Origin: Utricularia gibba
Taxonomy: Eukaryota; Streptophyta; Magnoliopsida; Lamiales; Lentibulariaceae
Reading direction: 5' to 3'
Length of the DNA: 64,000 nt
Assembly: GCA_002189035.1 (NCBI GenBank)
Contig: NEEC01000009.1
Span: forward strand, 2,356,001-2,420,000
Of the stretch, positions 1 to 13,150 are shown in pieces. The notes under the pieces are model-generated. The model made no database searches and was not told the DNA's origin. It was given only the letters and a program-made list of their open reading frames with translations. Numbering within the stretch: position 1 is the stretch's first letter; each line of letters begins with the position of its first letter. The position numbers and the translations under genes are program-made.

Positions 1-1625
1 GGAGACCACGCTAGCCGCCGACGGCAAAGTTGCCCTTCTCAATTTGGAAAGACCTCGCCGGACAAAGGAATAAGCCGCATCCATATACCCTGCAGCCCCC
101 CGCGACCTCTCCGGTTTGCCGCCTGCACTTCATTTCACATACTTCTTGGGCCCGTTTTATGGCTGCTGCGGTGTTATCTTTGGGCCCGTCGCTATGTCCA
201 ACTGAGAAAGAGAATTGAACAGTTGACAGTTGACAATTGACAGACTCAACGATGGTCCAGTCCAGTCCAGGTTTAGGTTGCCCCAGCTACGGCTAGGGTC
301 CTCAGCCCGGCCGGAAAACAAGCCCCGCAATTGATGACACCAGCAACCTTCCCTCCCCTTTCATCGCCTCTGAATCACTTTTCTAGTCGCATGTCTAGAG
401 TGGGAATCATCACAAGGTTGCTGGTCCATTGTTTAGAGCGGTCTGAAATCTGATGCAGCAGGCACCAGAAGGGAAGTGAAAACAAAAGGAGGGGACATGC
501 TTCGTAGCTTTTTGCATCGGGGGAGCACTGAATCAATGGCACACGATCTGCCCAGTTGCAGAAAACCAACACATGTGCAATAAGTGGAGTCTGATGTTTA
601 AGAAAGTATCATGACAACGCATAGATTCTCATGCGCCTCCCAAGTTTGTTTCTTTGAACATTAATTTCTTCTGCCTGCCCCCTATAGACCGTACACCATG
701 TCTATACCCTACAAGGATCTGTTGAACAAAATCCCATTGAATTCGTAGCTCTACATGCAAATCTAGGAGAGTCTGTTTGCAACAATGAACTGTTGCCCAC
801 GGAGGGCTTCTTTTAAAAGTCGAGAACTGTTATGTAATGAGTTGCAGGTTGATGGTTTATGTGCAGATTGCTTTTTGGAATATGGGTCCCCGCACCTAGA
901 GAGACACTCCTTCACTGCTTTTTTTCTGTACAAGACAAAGGGGAACAAGCAAACTCACCTAGAGACAGGGAAATGTGTTCATGTCATGTGAATATATCAA
1001 TTCATATGCCCTTTGACCAATATCACATCAATCACAGGGATGGAATGGATGCTCTTCAGTGTGTCATTGTAAACATGAAACCAGCCAACAACTCTGGGTT
1101 GATGTGAAGTTTCACATCATTGATGGCTCATGGGATTTCAAATGTTTCTCTTCAGTCTCTAGTTTACTCACAGATAAGATGGAATGGATTAGAAAGCAAG
1201 CATTAAGGAATAGGTTGTTCCCAAAGAGTCATGTGAACACTCTTTAAAAAAGGAGATTCCAAGTAGATATGTGCTGAGTTGTGGATGGAAAGGGGATGGG
1301 GCTGGACTCCAACCCCATCTGTTCAACTCCCCTTGCAATGAGTACTCTTTCCCTTTCTGTGACAAACTTTGCAGGGAATTCTTGTTTGAGGTTTTGTCCC
1401 TTTTGTTCCTGCCATTTGCCATACCTGTTGAACCATTGTGCTTCTTCAATTATTACACATCTTTGGTATATCTCTTCTTCCAAAGAGAGTACAGTGTTTT
1501 ATGCATCGCTGCTCATTATTTATTGCTGCCCACGGGGTCAAAGTAGCAGTGGCCAGAAGTGCTTCCAAAGTCTCCATAAGCCACTACACGTCTTCTTCTT
1601 CCTCCAAATCTTTCAATTTTCAATC
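1..1625. other. Upstream region of the WOX9-type gene, no gene seen
   Basis: I see no convincing coding exon on either strand. Open frames are short and carry no recognisable domain. The stretch probably contains the promoter and 5' leader of the WOX9-type gene that begins at 1626, but I could not place a TATA box with confidence. The first 200 bases are GC-richer than the rest and could be the edge of a gene outside the window. Confidence 0.5.
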
Positions 1626-2949
1626 ATGGCTTCTTCAAAAAGGCACTGGCCAAGCATGTTCAAGTCTAAACCTCATGCACAATGGAGCCATGAAATCAAC
1701 AATTCCAGTAACTGCCATGGAGCTCAATGTTCACCAGGTATGCATGTATGGTTCAAAAATTCTGTGTTTTGTAGTTGTTGATGTATTCTGATGATGGAAT
1801 GATTTGAACAGAGAGAACTCCGGAGCCAAAACCCAGATGGAATCCGAAACCGGAACAAGTTCGAATTTTGGAAGGCATTTTCAACTCAGGAACTGTGAAT
1901 CCAACGAGGGATGAGATTAGAAAAATCAGGATTCAGTTGCAGGAATATGGACAAGTTGGGGATGCCAATGTTTTCTACTGGTTTCAGAACCGCAAATCCA
2001 GGAGTAAACACAAGCAACGCCAGCAACAACAAAACGGCGCTGCACTGAAGTCTCCATCTCCGGCTCTACAAACCATCACTTCTCCTCCGCCCACGATCCC
2101 TCATTGTGACCAACCGTCGAGCAACCTGCAGGCGAAATCCCAAGACCCACAGTCCGCTCCTCCTCCCGCAAAACCGCCGGTTTCCAGCGAGCTCCTATAC
2201 GAACCCACGTTCCTTTTCGAATCACTATCAACATCTGCAAATGGATTTTGCTCATCTGATCGTAACTGCCCTGGTTTACTCCTCAATGAAGTGATGGTGA
2301 TGAGCCAGTGCCAATGCCATTCCTCTCCACAGACCCCCATTCTTCCTCCTCCCATCAATCAAAATCTTCTCGTCCCAGGTAACAAAATTTCAAATCTTTT
2401 GGGGAAATGGATGAAAGAAAGAATCAATGTGGAAACTTACGGAAGCTAACTGACATTCAAACGTAACTGTTCCTCATTTTTGGCATCACTCGGATGCGTT
2501 AATGCTAACGGGTAAAAAAGACAAGATTCCACTCCCCTTTGTTCGCTGTCTCTGGAATTTTCATTGACTAGTCATTTCACACAACTCTGCAACTTCTCCT
2601 TTTTTTTTCTGGGCAAGGTGCGGAAGTGGGACCTACGAGGTCGACGGTCTTCATCAACGATGTATGGTTCGAAATCGGATCTGGGCCGTTCAACGTGAGG
2701 GAAGCGTTCGGGGATGACGCCCTGCTGATCCAGTCGACGGGGCAGCCCGTTTTAACAGATGAATGGGGTGTTACGCTACAGCCGTTACAGAACGGCGGGT
2801 TCTATTATCTTCTCCGGCCGTTCGCTACGCAGTCGCCGGCCCACCGGACTTTCGAGCTGGTACTACTCATTTTGTCCCCTGCCTTGTTGGGAATTCGTGA
2901 ATCATTCCTCCCTAGTTTTGATCGTCTCAAATGCTTGGAACAGGTGTAG
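1626..2949 (+). CDS. WOX9: WUSCHEL-related homeobox transcription factor, WOX9/STIMPY type
   Basis: This is a nuclear homeodomain transcription factor of the WOX8/WOX9 clade, which in other plants supports embryo patterning and meristem growth. The model has three exons, 1626-1737, 1812-2378 and 2618-2949, with GT-AG borders and a continuous frame (336 aa). The N-terminus [16 protein letters not shown] is the WOX9 signature. The homeodomain spans about residues 40-105 and includes the long WOX-type loops, with helix 3 reading [16 protein letters not shown] Gln-rich and Pro-rich linker follows. The C-terminal part contains VNDVW-like and [12 protein letters not shown] blocks typical of the clade. 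The last 30 residues after TFEL look unlike relatives, so a further splice near 2862 is possible. There is no frame disruption. Confidence 0.9.
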
Positions 2950-3408
2950 AGAAGGAGCTCAGAGCAGTTCCTTCTGCACCTCATGCCGCCGGCCGGGAAC
3001 CGTTTCCTTACCCATGAGTCTTCTGTATATGCAGACTGTAGTGGTGTGGTCGATAAATGTAGGATCCGGTGACGTTGCTTATTACAAATATTAATATTAA
3101 TTATTATATTTAGGAAAAATCACCGTTCATATTTTTTATTTATGTAAAATTTTCTAATATTGTATAAAAAAATCACAAAATAATTAATTATCTGGAACTA
3201 ATTAATTTATATCATTCTTAGCAATTCATGCCAAAAACCCATTTTAGATGGGTTGAACCGTCTTACTTCGACCGGGTTGGCGGCCTAGGGATGGACCGGA
3301 CGACTGGTTGAACTGGGTTTGTGATGGAGGAATGGGCCATTGAAAATCTGATTATCATCTTATCCTCACTGCACCACCAAGAAACGCGACGCCATAGCAA
3401 CACTCACC

Positions 3409-5034
3409 ATGGTAGGAGTACAAGGTGTTCCCTCATCCACGGCGATCTTGGCCCATACGCGTTTCTCCTCAAAGGCGTCGTCTTTCTTTGTGCCCTCAGC
3501 TCCCGGTACTCGACATTTCCTTGCTGTAACTTGTTACTTGAGTGTGTTATCAGCAACCCCTTGTCAGTTTGTTTCCAACTTTTTCACCAGGTTTCACAAT
3601 GTTGCGTTTTCCGGTGTTGTTTTTAGATGATTTGCATTTCTTGTGTTGCGCTTGGATTTGAAGGCGCGTGATGTATTTTTTTATGGGTCCTGATTAATTT
3701 TGGCTTATCGCTTCAGGGCTGAGCGCGGAGGGGAAATTCCATGGCGATCTTGGGGTTCCGATCAAGAAAAGGCGGTTCCCATTGCGCCTATCAGTTTCTA
3801 ATGTCGCCACCACCGCCCAAGAACAAGTATTTACTTTCTGAGTTGCGATGGTTTTTTAGTCTCAAGCTGCATTTTCTTTTCGCGTGCGTGCTTTTCATTT
3901 CTCTGCTGGTAAGGATATGGTAATGCGGTGAGTGCTTTCAACCTGTTCGCTGAAATGCTTGTGGCATATGAGTTTCAGGTCACGAAGGTTGCCGCCTCGA
4001 AGGAGAATCAGAGGCCAGTATATCCTTTTGCTGCTATAGTGGGGCAAGAGGAGATGAAGCTCTGCCTCCTGTTGAATGTGATTGATCCCAAGATCGGAGG
4101 TGTGATGATTATGGGTGACAGGGGAACTGGGAAATCCACAACTGTAAGATCTTTAGTGGATTTACTTCCTGAAATTAAAGTCGTAGGTGGGGATGCTTTC
4201 AACTCGGATCCAGATGATGCGGAGCTGCAGGGTCCAGAAGTGAGAGACAAGTTCCTCAAGGGTGAAGAGCTTCCTGTTGTGTGGACCAAGATCAACATGG
4301 TTGATTTGCCTCTGGGTGCTACTGAGGATCGAGTCTGTGGCACCATAGATATCGAAAAGGCTCTTACAGAGGGTGTAAAGGCATTCGAGCCTGGCCTTTT
4401 GGCAAAAGCCAACAGAGGGATCCTCTATGTGGATGAAGTTAATCTTCTAGATGATCACTTGGTAGATGTGCTTCTCGATTCAGCTGCCTCTGGCTGGAAT
4501 ACAGTCGAAAGAGAAGGCATTTCAATCTCTCATCCAGCACGGTTCATACTCATAGGCTCTGGGAACCCAGAAGAGGGAGAGCTCAGGCCACAGCTTCTTG
4601 ACCGCTTCGGAATGCATGCACAAGTAGGGACGGTCAGAGATGCAGAGCTTCGAGTGAAGATCGTGGAGGAGAGAGCCAGGTTCGACCGAAATCCAAAAGA
4701 GTTCCGGGAATCCTACAAGGCTGAGCAAGAGAAACTTCAGCAGCAAATATCAGCTGCAAGAAGCGGTTTATCTTCTGTCACTGTTGATCATGAGCTTCGA
4801 GTCAAAATCTCCAAGGTGTGCGCTGAACTGAATGTGGATGGACTGAGAGGCGACATAGTTACGAACAGGGCAGCAAGAGCATTGGCTGCTCTCAAAGGAA
4901 GAGATAAGGTGAGTGCAGAGGATATCAGCATTGTAATTCCTAACTGCTTGAGGCATCGTTTGAGAAAGGATCCCTTGGAGTCAATTGACTCAGGTTTGCT
5001 TGTCACTGAAAAATTCTATGAAGTTTTCAGCTGA
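3409..5034 (+). CDS. CHLI: Magnesium-chelatase subunit ChlI, chloroplast
   Basis: This is the AAA+ ATPase subunit of Mg-chelatase, which with CHLD and CHLH inserts Mg2+ into protoporphyrin IX, the first committed step of chlorophyll synthesis in the plastid. The exons are 3409-3505, 3717-3826 and 3979-5034, giving about 420 aa. Exons 1 and 2 encode a Ser-rich, basic chloroplast transit peptide. The mature part begins near [22 protein letters not shown]. Walker A GDRGTGKS lies near residues 115-122 and Walker B is [11 protein letters not shown]. The block [23 protein letters not shown] and the C-terminal helical region ending [12 protein letters not shown] are family hallmarks. The splice joins restore the expected transit-peptide/mature boundary. 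Length and motifs match intact CHLI proteins of other plants, and I see no lesions. Confidence 0.95.
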
Positions 5035-6619
5035 GAGATGTGATTTTGCGCGACTTTTTTCATGTATTCTTCTCATATGTAAGCTCTGTGACTTCCAAGT
5101 TTGAAGCATCTATCATATTTGCAGTATTTAGAGGGACACCTACAAGGAATGCTGAGAGAAGGATAAGACATGAAATAACTGTTTATTCTACTGTTCACAG
5201 GTTGATTTTGTGATGAAACTAAAGCAATGCAAGCAACCAAGTAAACTATTTCTTCAATCAGAGCTGCATAGATATTGCACCCATTGGACAAGTGTGTGCA
5301 CCTGGTCGAATTCAAATCAGCCCGTCAAATGAGAGAGGCTTCAGCTTTGCTCATCCTCCCCAAAACTTGGACCTTTATCACGTATTGATATTGCAAAACC
5401 AATCTTCTGCCAGTGATTCAAAAGAAGGGGTACAGTCCATCTTTCTGCTCCATCACAGAAGCCCCACTGTCAGCTCAGCAGTTGTCTTGATTTTCACAGC
5501 ACAAAAGCGAAGTGCCTCCCCATTCATCTCCCCGAATTTGCCATCGTGGGTCCACTTCCCTCCTGGGGTCGGTAGCTACACGCATTGGTCAACGCAATGA
5601 TTGCATCTGTTCAAACACCACCCAATATCCATGCCTGTATGAAACTGAATATCCTGTTTATGGAATCTAGTTCAACGAGCCGCTTTTCCTTAGAGTTAAC
5701 TCTTCCACTCATGACCACATGTTCCCTGCAGCAAAGACAAGGAGATGGAGCAGTACAGCTTGCTTCGTTATAGAATAACACTTTGAGTTTCATACGCCAG
5801 CTGACAAAATATAACAGGATGAATATGCACACAAGCCATGTTTTGTATCAACTAAGCACAGAGAAACATAGATATGCATAAAGACCTGCGATCACAACCT
5901 TACAAGTAGAAGGTAAGAGAGAACGAAAAATCAGATCAAACTCGCGACTAGAATCTCAACCATTAGATGCTAATTGCAAAACATCATTCTGCAGCTTGTA
6001 ATTGAAGTCTCACATTGTAATTCAGGAGGATGAGTCGGGGGTTTGAAGAAGGAGAAAGGGCAACTGCAAACAAGTATCACCCTTGCATTTAACTTCACAA
6101 GAGAGTGCATGGGTATTTTTTTTTATGGTCACATTCTAAAAAATAAAAACAGTATCCAACCGGCCGCGAGTGAGATTTGAAAATTATGCATGTGCAACAT
6201 AATAATCCAAACACACAAGTGGACTTGAAAGAAGGCCTAAAAAGTGTACTTGACTGATCTATAACGAGAATATCCTTAGAAAGAAAATATATGGTCCTTG
6301 GCTAAAACCAATTACGTATTCTTCATAATACTGCAGAGCCTATGAGAATCAACTAGAAAAAAGAAAATATTACAGCAACCATGAAGCAAGCTACTGAAAT
6401 GATTTCAAATAAGAGCTCTGCGTCAGTCTACCAAGTATATAACATGAAATATGTAAACGTCAAAGCCGCATTTCAACTCATCCAAAACAGCGGAATGCAT
6501 TTTGCCATCATCTGCTATACCAAAAAAATAGTGCACCAAGTTGTATACAATAAACAGTTGTGGAATAACAGATAGATGGCACATAGAAAGTAGCAAATGA
6601 TTTTCATTTCTACATCACC
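5035..6619. other. Intergenic, 3' region of CHLI; nothing else recognised
   Basis: Both strands were examined and only short frames without domain similarity were found. The first few hundred bases are expected to hold the CHLI 3' UTR. The part nearest 6600 would be the 3' flank of the decayed UBA2-type gene on the other strand. No RNA gene or repeat was recognised. Confidence 0.5.
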
Positions 6620-7802
6620 TTAATATGGATGCATGCCCTGACACGCAGGAATCCTATGGCCAGGGACGGCAGTAGGATACCCATAGCTCCCAGCATCAGG
6701 GAAGCCTCCCGAGCTCTGTAACCCCATGTAAGTAGGGGGTACTCTGTAACCCAATCCACCACCGTATTCCAAAGGTCCAGCCCCTCCAACACCATCGTGA
6801 ATTGACGCACTGGCTCCATATCCAGCACCATAACCTTGTGCCCCTGGTCCTAGAGGGCCAACAATTGGTGCATTGTAGTTAGCACCCTGACGCATCATCC
6901 CAGCCTGTGGTGCAGGTGCCATGTTAGGCGCATATCCCATGCAACCTCCATAATTTGGTACGGGCGTTCCCATAGGCCCAGAACCTGACATCCCAGAAAG
7001 CATTCCGCCAGGAAGTCCCATCATAGGCTTTTGTTTTTTTATTGTCCGTGGCTAACTTGCAAACCACCTTATGCCCATCAATCGTTTTCATAGGATCAAC
7101 CAGAGACGCCCTGGCACCATGTTCGGTCTTGTACACAAAAAACGCAAATCCCTTATCTTTTCCTGTCTGCTTATCAAAGCCCAATAGCCCTTCCTCAATC
7201 TCGCCGTACATCGAAAAGTGGGCTAGCAGTATGTCTGACGAAATCTCAAATGGAATATTACCAACATATATTTTCCTCAAAGCCACATCAGCGGACTGCG
7301 GGTTACCTGAATTGCCCGCTGCCGCAAGCTGAGCCACCGTTATACGTCCGCCGATCTTCTTATTGGAATCTTTTAAGGACAATATCGCAGCATCAATATG
7401 CTTAAACGTGACAAAGCCATAACCTTTAGATTTCCCTGTGTTCTTGTCCGTGATAACAATTGTGTTGGCTTCATCTAACTCCCCATATACAGAAAATGCC
7501 TGGCGAAGTTCTCACTCGTCGCCTCCCAACCAAGGCCACGAACAAAGAGTTTTCTCTGAATAGGATCGGCATCAGCAACGGTTCGCACCGCCTATAACAC
7601 ACCGGGATGACGACGTATAGCAACGCGTAATATCTGGACAATCTGTTCCTTCGACAGGGGTTTCAAGAATCTTCTCCGCGTCATCGGGAGATAAGAATCC
7701 ATCAGCCACTGGAGTTACCGCGGCGGCAATGTCGCTCAGACTCCCCGTAAACGGAATAGCCCCACCGTTCTCGTCTGCCTTTCGCTTCTTAGTATCATCC
7801 AT
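6620..7802 (-). pseudogene. Decayed UBA2-family (UBP1-associated protein 2) RNA-binding gene
   Basis: The minus strand encodes, in pieces, a hnRNP-like protein of the UBA2 family: an N-terminus MDDTKKRKADENG, two RRM domains, and a Gly/Met/Tyr-rich tail. Family members bind U-rich RNA in the nucleus and are usually intronless in the coding region, as here. The frame is broken four times. An extra A lies near 7666 (ILEP becomes ILET). A TAG stop replaces a Glu codon in the LEAV context near 7592. One base is missing near 7504, just before AFSVYGEL. An extra A sits in an A7 run near 7040, after ATDNKK. Conserved RRM residues are also changed, for example EEGPLGFDKQ has become [10 protein letters not shown] and KKIDGR has become KKIGGR. 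RNP1-like KGYGFVTF and KGFAFFVY remain. This combination argues for a true pseudogene rather than sequence error alone. Confidence 0.82.
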
Positions 7803-10267
7803 GGCAGGGCAAAAAAGAACGATAGTTCGAAAAAACTCGAGTATCGAAATTCCAATGCCCTAGAACCGCGAAAACGAATTTATATACAACTGCCCTCAAC
7901 CAAAACGCTGCGTTCCGAATAAATATCTTTCGGATTTCGCCCCATTACCATTTTCAAATAAATAATAATATACCTTTTCGGGAAAAAATTTTTTTTATAA
8001 AAAATGGAATAATATAAAAAAATATTCACTCATATCTTATTATCAAAAATCATCATTTTTTTTACACATGGATGACTGCATAATATCTCCACACTCATAT
8101 CAATCATATATATACTTTTATTGGGTTAAACAGGTACATGGGCCGATGAATGCTCGGCCCAACACGCAGTTCACGCCCAAAAAGAATTAGTTTTTTTGAT
8201 TCACCTACCTTAATAATGATGTATGTTTGGTAGATTAATTTAATGAAACACAATTGTTTTACAAAACCACCGTAAAAAATTCCAAATCAGGTATTTCAAA
8301 GCTTAACTTCTACATATCTTTTACCAAACAACCTAATTAATAAAGTATTTGTTTTAAACAAATCTATCCAATATAATACTATTCTAAACACGTATGTACC
8401 AAACAAACTTTAATCATAATCATATAATATATTAGCATTATTGAAAATGGCGGTTTTATTACATATATTTAAGTGTGGATTTGATGGTGACGAGGATGAG
8501 GAAATGAATGTCTGCGTGCCTGGGCAGTGGCCACTTGCAATGAAAATAAAAAAGCGAGATGGGGATCGGGATTGTGTAGTCTTTCCGGGACTGGGAGGGA
8601 GGACCAGCTGCAATGAAGGCGGTGGAGGATTCGTTCAATTCATTCCGGGAAGGGGAACGAATCATGCCTCCTGTCCGGACGGCGACAATCCCCACTTGGG
8701 GACACCCCACGCCCTAAACGCGGCGGAGGCAACACGCACCACATGCACTGTCTCACTGCCACTTATCACCACCCCCTTTCTAATTAAAGCTGTTATGAAT
8801 GGTATTAAAAAAATTAGAAATATATGATAATATTTTAAAAAATAAATGAAAAAAGTGAAAGAAAAAAACTCTTCAAGTTATACGAGATTCAAATGGTTTT
8901 TAAATTTTTAAAAAGTGAATCGATTCATAGTATCTTAAACTAACTTTGATTTTACATTTAATGAAATTTTATATTAAGATTGTTCACATTCATATATGAA
9001 AGTTGACGAATCGAAATCCTTTGTTAAGATATTATCGTATTTGTGTGTAATGATTTTTGGAGTTGGATAAGAGTAAGACTATTAAAAGAGAAAAAATGGA
9101 AATTGTAAACAATGTTTATAATGATATATTGCTATAATAACGTTATAATCAAAATCAATTAATTTTGATAATATGAAAAATTAAATATATAATTTCATAA
9201 GTTTATAGATAGGCTTTTTAAAAAATATTAAATTGAATAATCTATGATTCAATTTTGAAACTTGAAATTCAAATTCTTTATATTAATTATTATTTGAAAT
9301 ATAGCATGTAAACTTAACCCAAAAATAAATACAGGAACTTGATATTTTTCGGTTATTTTTAAAATCGGGATAAATAATTGGGGGGCCCAGGCGGGGAGTT
9401 TCAAAATAGGGGGGGAGGGGTTAGGTGGGGCCATTAATTTGGGGAAGAAGGGAAATGACGAATATGGGGCGGAAGAATTAAAGCCGTTTTCGCCTAACTG
9501 TCCTTGTAATTAGCCCAACGGTATTCCCGTGACGTGAGGTTTGTCTACGGACACGACAAACGCAGCTTTAATGGTTTTCTCTTTCTTTTTCTTGCCCAAA
9601 GGATATGTAATGATTTTGGGGAAGCTCCGGATCCGCCATGGCCGGTTTCTCACTCACTCACTTTTGGCCCCCACCACGTTCGCTCTTGCTTTCGGTAGTT
9701 GTCGCTACTCCGTGTCAAAACCCCCCTTCTTTGCAACAGGGAGTTTGGAGGAGCCTATTTCTTCTGGCTTGGTCGTTGTTTTTCTTTCTCGTGTTGTCTT
9801 TTCTTTTGATTTGTTTTTCTCCGTCTCTATTGCCAAGACTAGCGGCAGTCACGGCCAGGGAAACAGCCTTTTTCTGGTTTACTCGGGTACGCTTTTCTAA
9901 AGGCGTGAGCTTTTCTTGTTTTGTGGGTTGAGTTTGCTCGTTGTTCCTACTGCCTTTTGTTTTCTGGGTTCGGGAAAATCTCCGCTTCTCTACTTTTTGG
10001 GTAAATACATTTTGCTTCGTGTATGTTCTTTTTGCACTACCCATGATTTCTCCTACTAATTTTTGTATTCTCAAGGTGGATTCTTAACAGTTTTTCCATG
10101 GCTTTTTACTGTGTTTCTTTGTTTTCCAAGATTTGGTTTCATATGCACGCTCTCTCCCCTTCGAATGTTGTATTTCTGTCTGATGATCGTAAAGAAGTCC
10201 TTTTTTTTTAATCTGATTCACAGTTTTATTTCAGGCTAGCAGGAAAGCTTGATGCCTTAAATCTCAA
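7803..10267. other. AT-rich intergenic region
   Basis: There is no supported gene in these 2.5 kb. The stretch from about 7950 to 9350 is strongly AT-rich with many A and T runs. Short frames around 8440-8830 show no domain. From about 9540 the sequence becomes pyrimidine-rich and is likely to contain the promoter and an intron-bearing 5' leader of the DUF688 gene, because a polypyrimidine tract and AG lie just upstream of its start codon (about 10200-10240). Confidence 0.45.
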
Positions 10268-12392
10268 ATGGAGAAAAGACAATTGAATCTTAATGCTCCA
10301 TTGATATCTGCCAGGAGATACTCATCGCCATTGAAGTCATCTGAGCTTGTAAATAGTCAGGTTATTCAAGTGAAGTTATCCAGCAACCACCACCCTGGTG
10401 CAGCTGATACATCTGAATGGGACTCTGAGGCTCTGATACCTTCTGGAATCCCATTTCAATGGGAACAAAGCCCTGGGAGACCTAAAGATGATATTGTTAC
10501 CACAGGGAAGGGTGCTTCCCGGCTTCCTCCTGCTCGAGCATTGGATGCCTTTCGGCGTTACCGTTCGGGTGAACTTCCCAGGGGTCCTCCAGGAGGGATC
10601 TCCAGGTTCAGTTCCGGAGAAAGAATCAATGATCACAAAATTCTCAAGCCCCAAGTCGAAGGTTTTGCCTTCAATGATCATGCTGTTCTCCTAGAGAAGT
10701 TGAACGAGAGTTTGAACTGTGATGAAGGGAATGGCTCTGAAAGTGGCCATGATGCATACTCCGATGCACTTGACATGCTTTCTTCTGAAGGACCTGCGGC
10801 CATGGACAACAACAATTTGGGTGGAGGTGGTGATCTTTCTTCACATCCGAATTTATCAGGGCCATTTAGTGTTGACACTCAAACCAGAGACTTTATGATG
10901 AAAAGGTTCCTTCAGGCAGCTAAGGCTGCTGTGGTGGAAATGCCAAAGTATGATGTGAAGACGCCTCTGGTTGTCAATGAGCTGCCCAAAACAATGGTGA
11001 AGAAAACGGTTTCCAGAGCAATAGCACCCTCTCCAAAGCATAACAGCATCACAGGTGGTTTTCCATATGATCATCACCTTGCAGATGATGGGAAGAGTGA
11101 AGATGAGCAAGAGCGTAGAATGCCTGTTAAAAGATCAGGGAGGTTGTCTTGGTGGGTACTTCCCCGGTTTTGCGTTAAGAACACTTTTCGCCTCTTGAAT
11201 CCGCTTCCGGGACTGAAAGCAAAGAAGATGACACCATCTTTTCCCAAAGCTATCTCTCCTGGAACATTCACAAGAAATGCAAGGAGTGGACCTCTTGACA
11301 GGGTAATCCTAATCTTCCCCTTCTTTCTCGCCTGTACTTTGATGGTAAAGCTGTTTTCTGATCTGATTTTGGAATGAACTTCTTGTGTAAATGCAGAGTG
11401 GATTGCCTGCACCAGAGCCTCCGAAAAAGAAATTCTACTCCGGATTGCTATCTCGGGACATGTTGGGGAATGAGAATAAGCTAAACTCTGCTTCTCATTA
11501 TTCTTACAAACCAGAGGTATCCCAGTTGAGGCGCTACAGAAGTGGCAACTTGTCTCCATACAGAAATGAATCACCAAAGTCTCCTTTTCGTGATGGGGCT
11601 GCATTTCTTGGCTCCCCGAGGGAAGTTGACGCCTCCAATGCTAACAAGATTGCATCTTCTCGCAAGATCTTTAACGCTCTGCGTAATGTGTCATCGAAGA
11701 GCCATAGAGATGAGAAGAGATCAGGGATAGTCGTGGAGGCAGAGGAGAAAACAGTGTACATAGACAAGTCTTCTTACAGGAAAAATGCACATGTAGACTA
11801 CTACTCGGGCGAGAATATGACGGCTGCTGCTGCTGCGCATGGATTCCAGAGCATAGAAGATGTGAAAGCTCGGCGCTTTAGGTACGGATCACCGGACGCA
11901 TTCCATGATTCTGCTTTTCCTGACGCCAAACGAAACCAGAGGCACGACACAAGGCTCGTGGAGTGCACGAAACAGCTCGCTGTTGCCCCGGTAGAGGTTC
12001 TGAAACCGGCATCATATGCTAGAAACGAGCTGTTGAAGTCTCCGTTACCACCACCATTACCAAATTCACCCACAGAATCATGGCTATGGAAAACCCTGCC
12101 ATCGGTTCCTCCGGAGAAGCCCTTCCCTCCTTCTCATCAACGAGTGCAATGCCAGGCGAAGCACCAGATTCCCAAAGCTCGATCCCTGTGGAGAAACCCT
12201 GCTGCCATCGACCCCTCTTGGGAGACGATTGTGAAACACTCTAATGTAGGACAACAACATAGGCCATACTCACAGGTGCGAGGCTTTTCTACATTCATTC
12301 CTTCACTATCCTAACCTTCCACTCCTGCTTACAACCATGCAATTCTGCAGGAATTCCTACCCCGTGCGACTCATCGACAGACCACATCATAG
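10268..12392 (+). CDS. DUF688 family protein, function unknown
   Basis: This is a plant-specific protein of about 651 aa. Three exons, 10268-11302, 11397-12275 and 12351-12392, join in phase 0 with GT-AG borders. The N-terminal part contains the family's conserved block IPSGIPFQWEQSPGRPK (related to the VPFxWExxPGxPK motif), then RLPPARALDAFRRYRSGE. Later parts are basic and Ser/Pro-rich, with RFCVKNTFRLLNPLPGLK and a LRRYRSGNLSPYRNESPKSPF stretch. Near the end is a Pro-rich run followed by SWLWKTLPSVPP and WETIVKHSN, also typical. There is no transmembrane segment or signal peptide, and no catalytic motif. The tiny third exon is inferred; without it the protein would run on into a short intronic tail. 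The biological role of the family is not established. Confidence 0.8.
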
Positions 12393-13150
12393 CTGATGGC
12401 ATGCTACCAATCACCCGCCCCAACACAGCACTCTAGAGTAGAAGCTGAGTAGGGAAGATCAAAGCATACCATCACCATCCATTCCTTGTCTTTCTCCATT
12501 CGTGTGTTTGTTGCTGTTAGTTCATGACAGAGCTTCTGCTCAGTCCATGGGGTTCTGTATTTTCAGTTGTTGCAAGATAAGGAAAGGAGCGCACACTCAG
12601 CTCCTACCTTTCCCATGCAAAAGCACCCACCTGCTTCCACATTTAGTTGACGAATCCCCCAAATCTACCACCACAGAGGACCCCTACCCGAACCGGGGGC
12701 CGTACCGATCTGCATGTAAATTATTTGGTAATAATAAGAATACAGGTACTGTGTAGGGGTCTCCCTCTTTCAACTCCCGACTCAATTATCGTGACGTCAT
12801 ATTGGCCAATCATGTGCTGTAAATTTATGTACAATCAACAGCCGCCAGTCTAGGAATTTTTGTTTTTTTAATTCTTTTTTCTTTCTCGCAATGCGATTTA
12901 TGAGAATTATATTTTTTCATAAAGATTTAAAACATATAATATCATTATTTCTTTTATTTTTTTTTTAAAAAAATGACTTAATTGAACATTTTTTAGGTAT
13001 TTTTTAAAACTAATCATTCTAACATTCTCTCACATATTAAGATAAACATTTTGTACTGTTTATTTTAACAATATAATGTTTACTTTTCGAAATCATCCAA
13101 ATTTTTGTATACAAGCGAACAGCTACAACGTTAAATGTTCTGTCTGAAGG
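12393..13150. other. Intergenic, shared 3' side of two convergent genes
   Basis: This lies between the DUF688 gene (+) and the G2-like gene (-), so it should hold both 3' UTRs. The stretch from about 12850 to 13110 is AT-rich with T runs. No further gene is seen. Confidence 0.5.

Noticed and set aside
1271-1791. Overlapping plus-strand frames of 90-166 codons upstream of and across WOX9 exon 1.
   Set aside because: They have no domain, and the longest merely reads through the first WOX9 exon and intron in another frame.
4008-4412. Long minus-strand frame opposite CHLI exon 3.
   Set aside because: It is a mirror of the CHLI coding frame with no similarity of its own.
8212-8410. Weak inverted similarity (TATGTTTGGTA against TGTACCAAACAAAC) flanking an AT-rich 190-bp stretch, as in a MITE.
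   Set aside because: The match is only about ten bases, no target-site duplication is visible, and ACCAAACAA-like strings also occur elsewhere in the AT-rich DNA.
8441-8827. 128-codon plus-strand frame in the AT-rich region.
   Set aside because: No domain, no conserved composition and no transcription signals were found.
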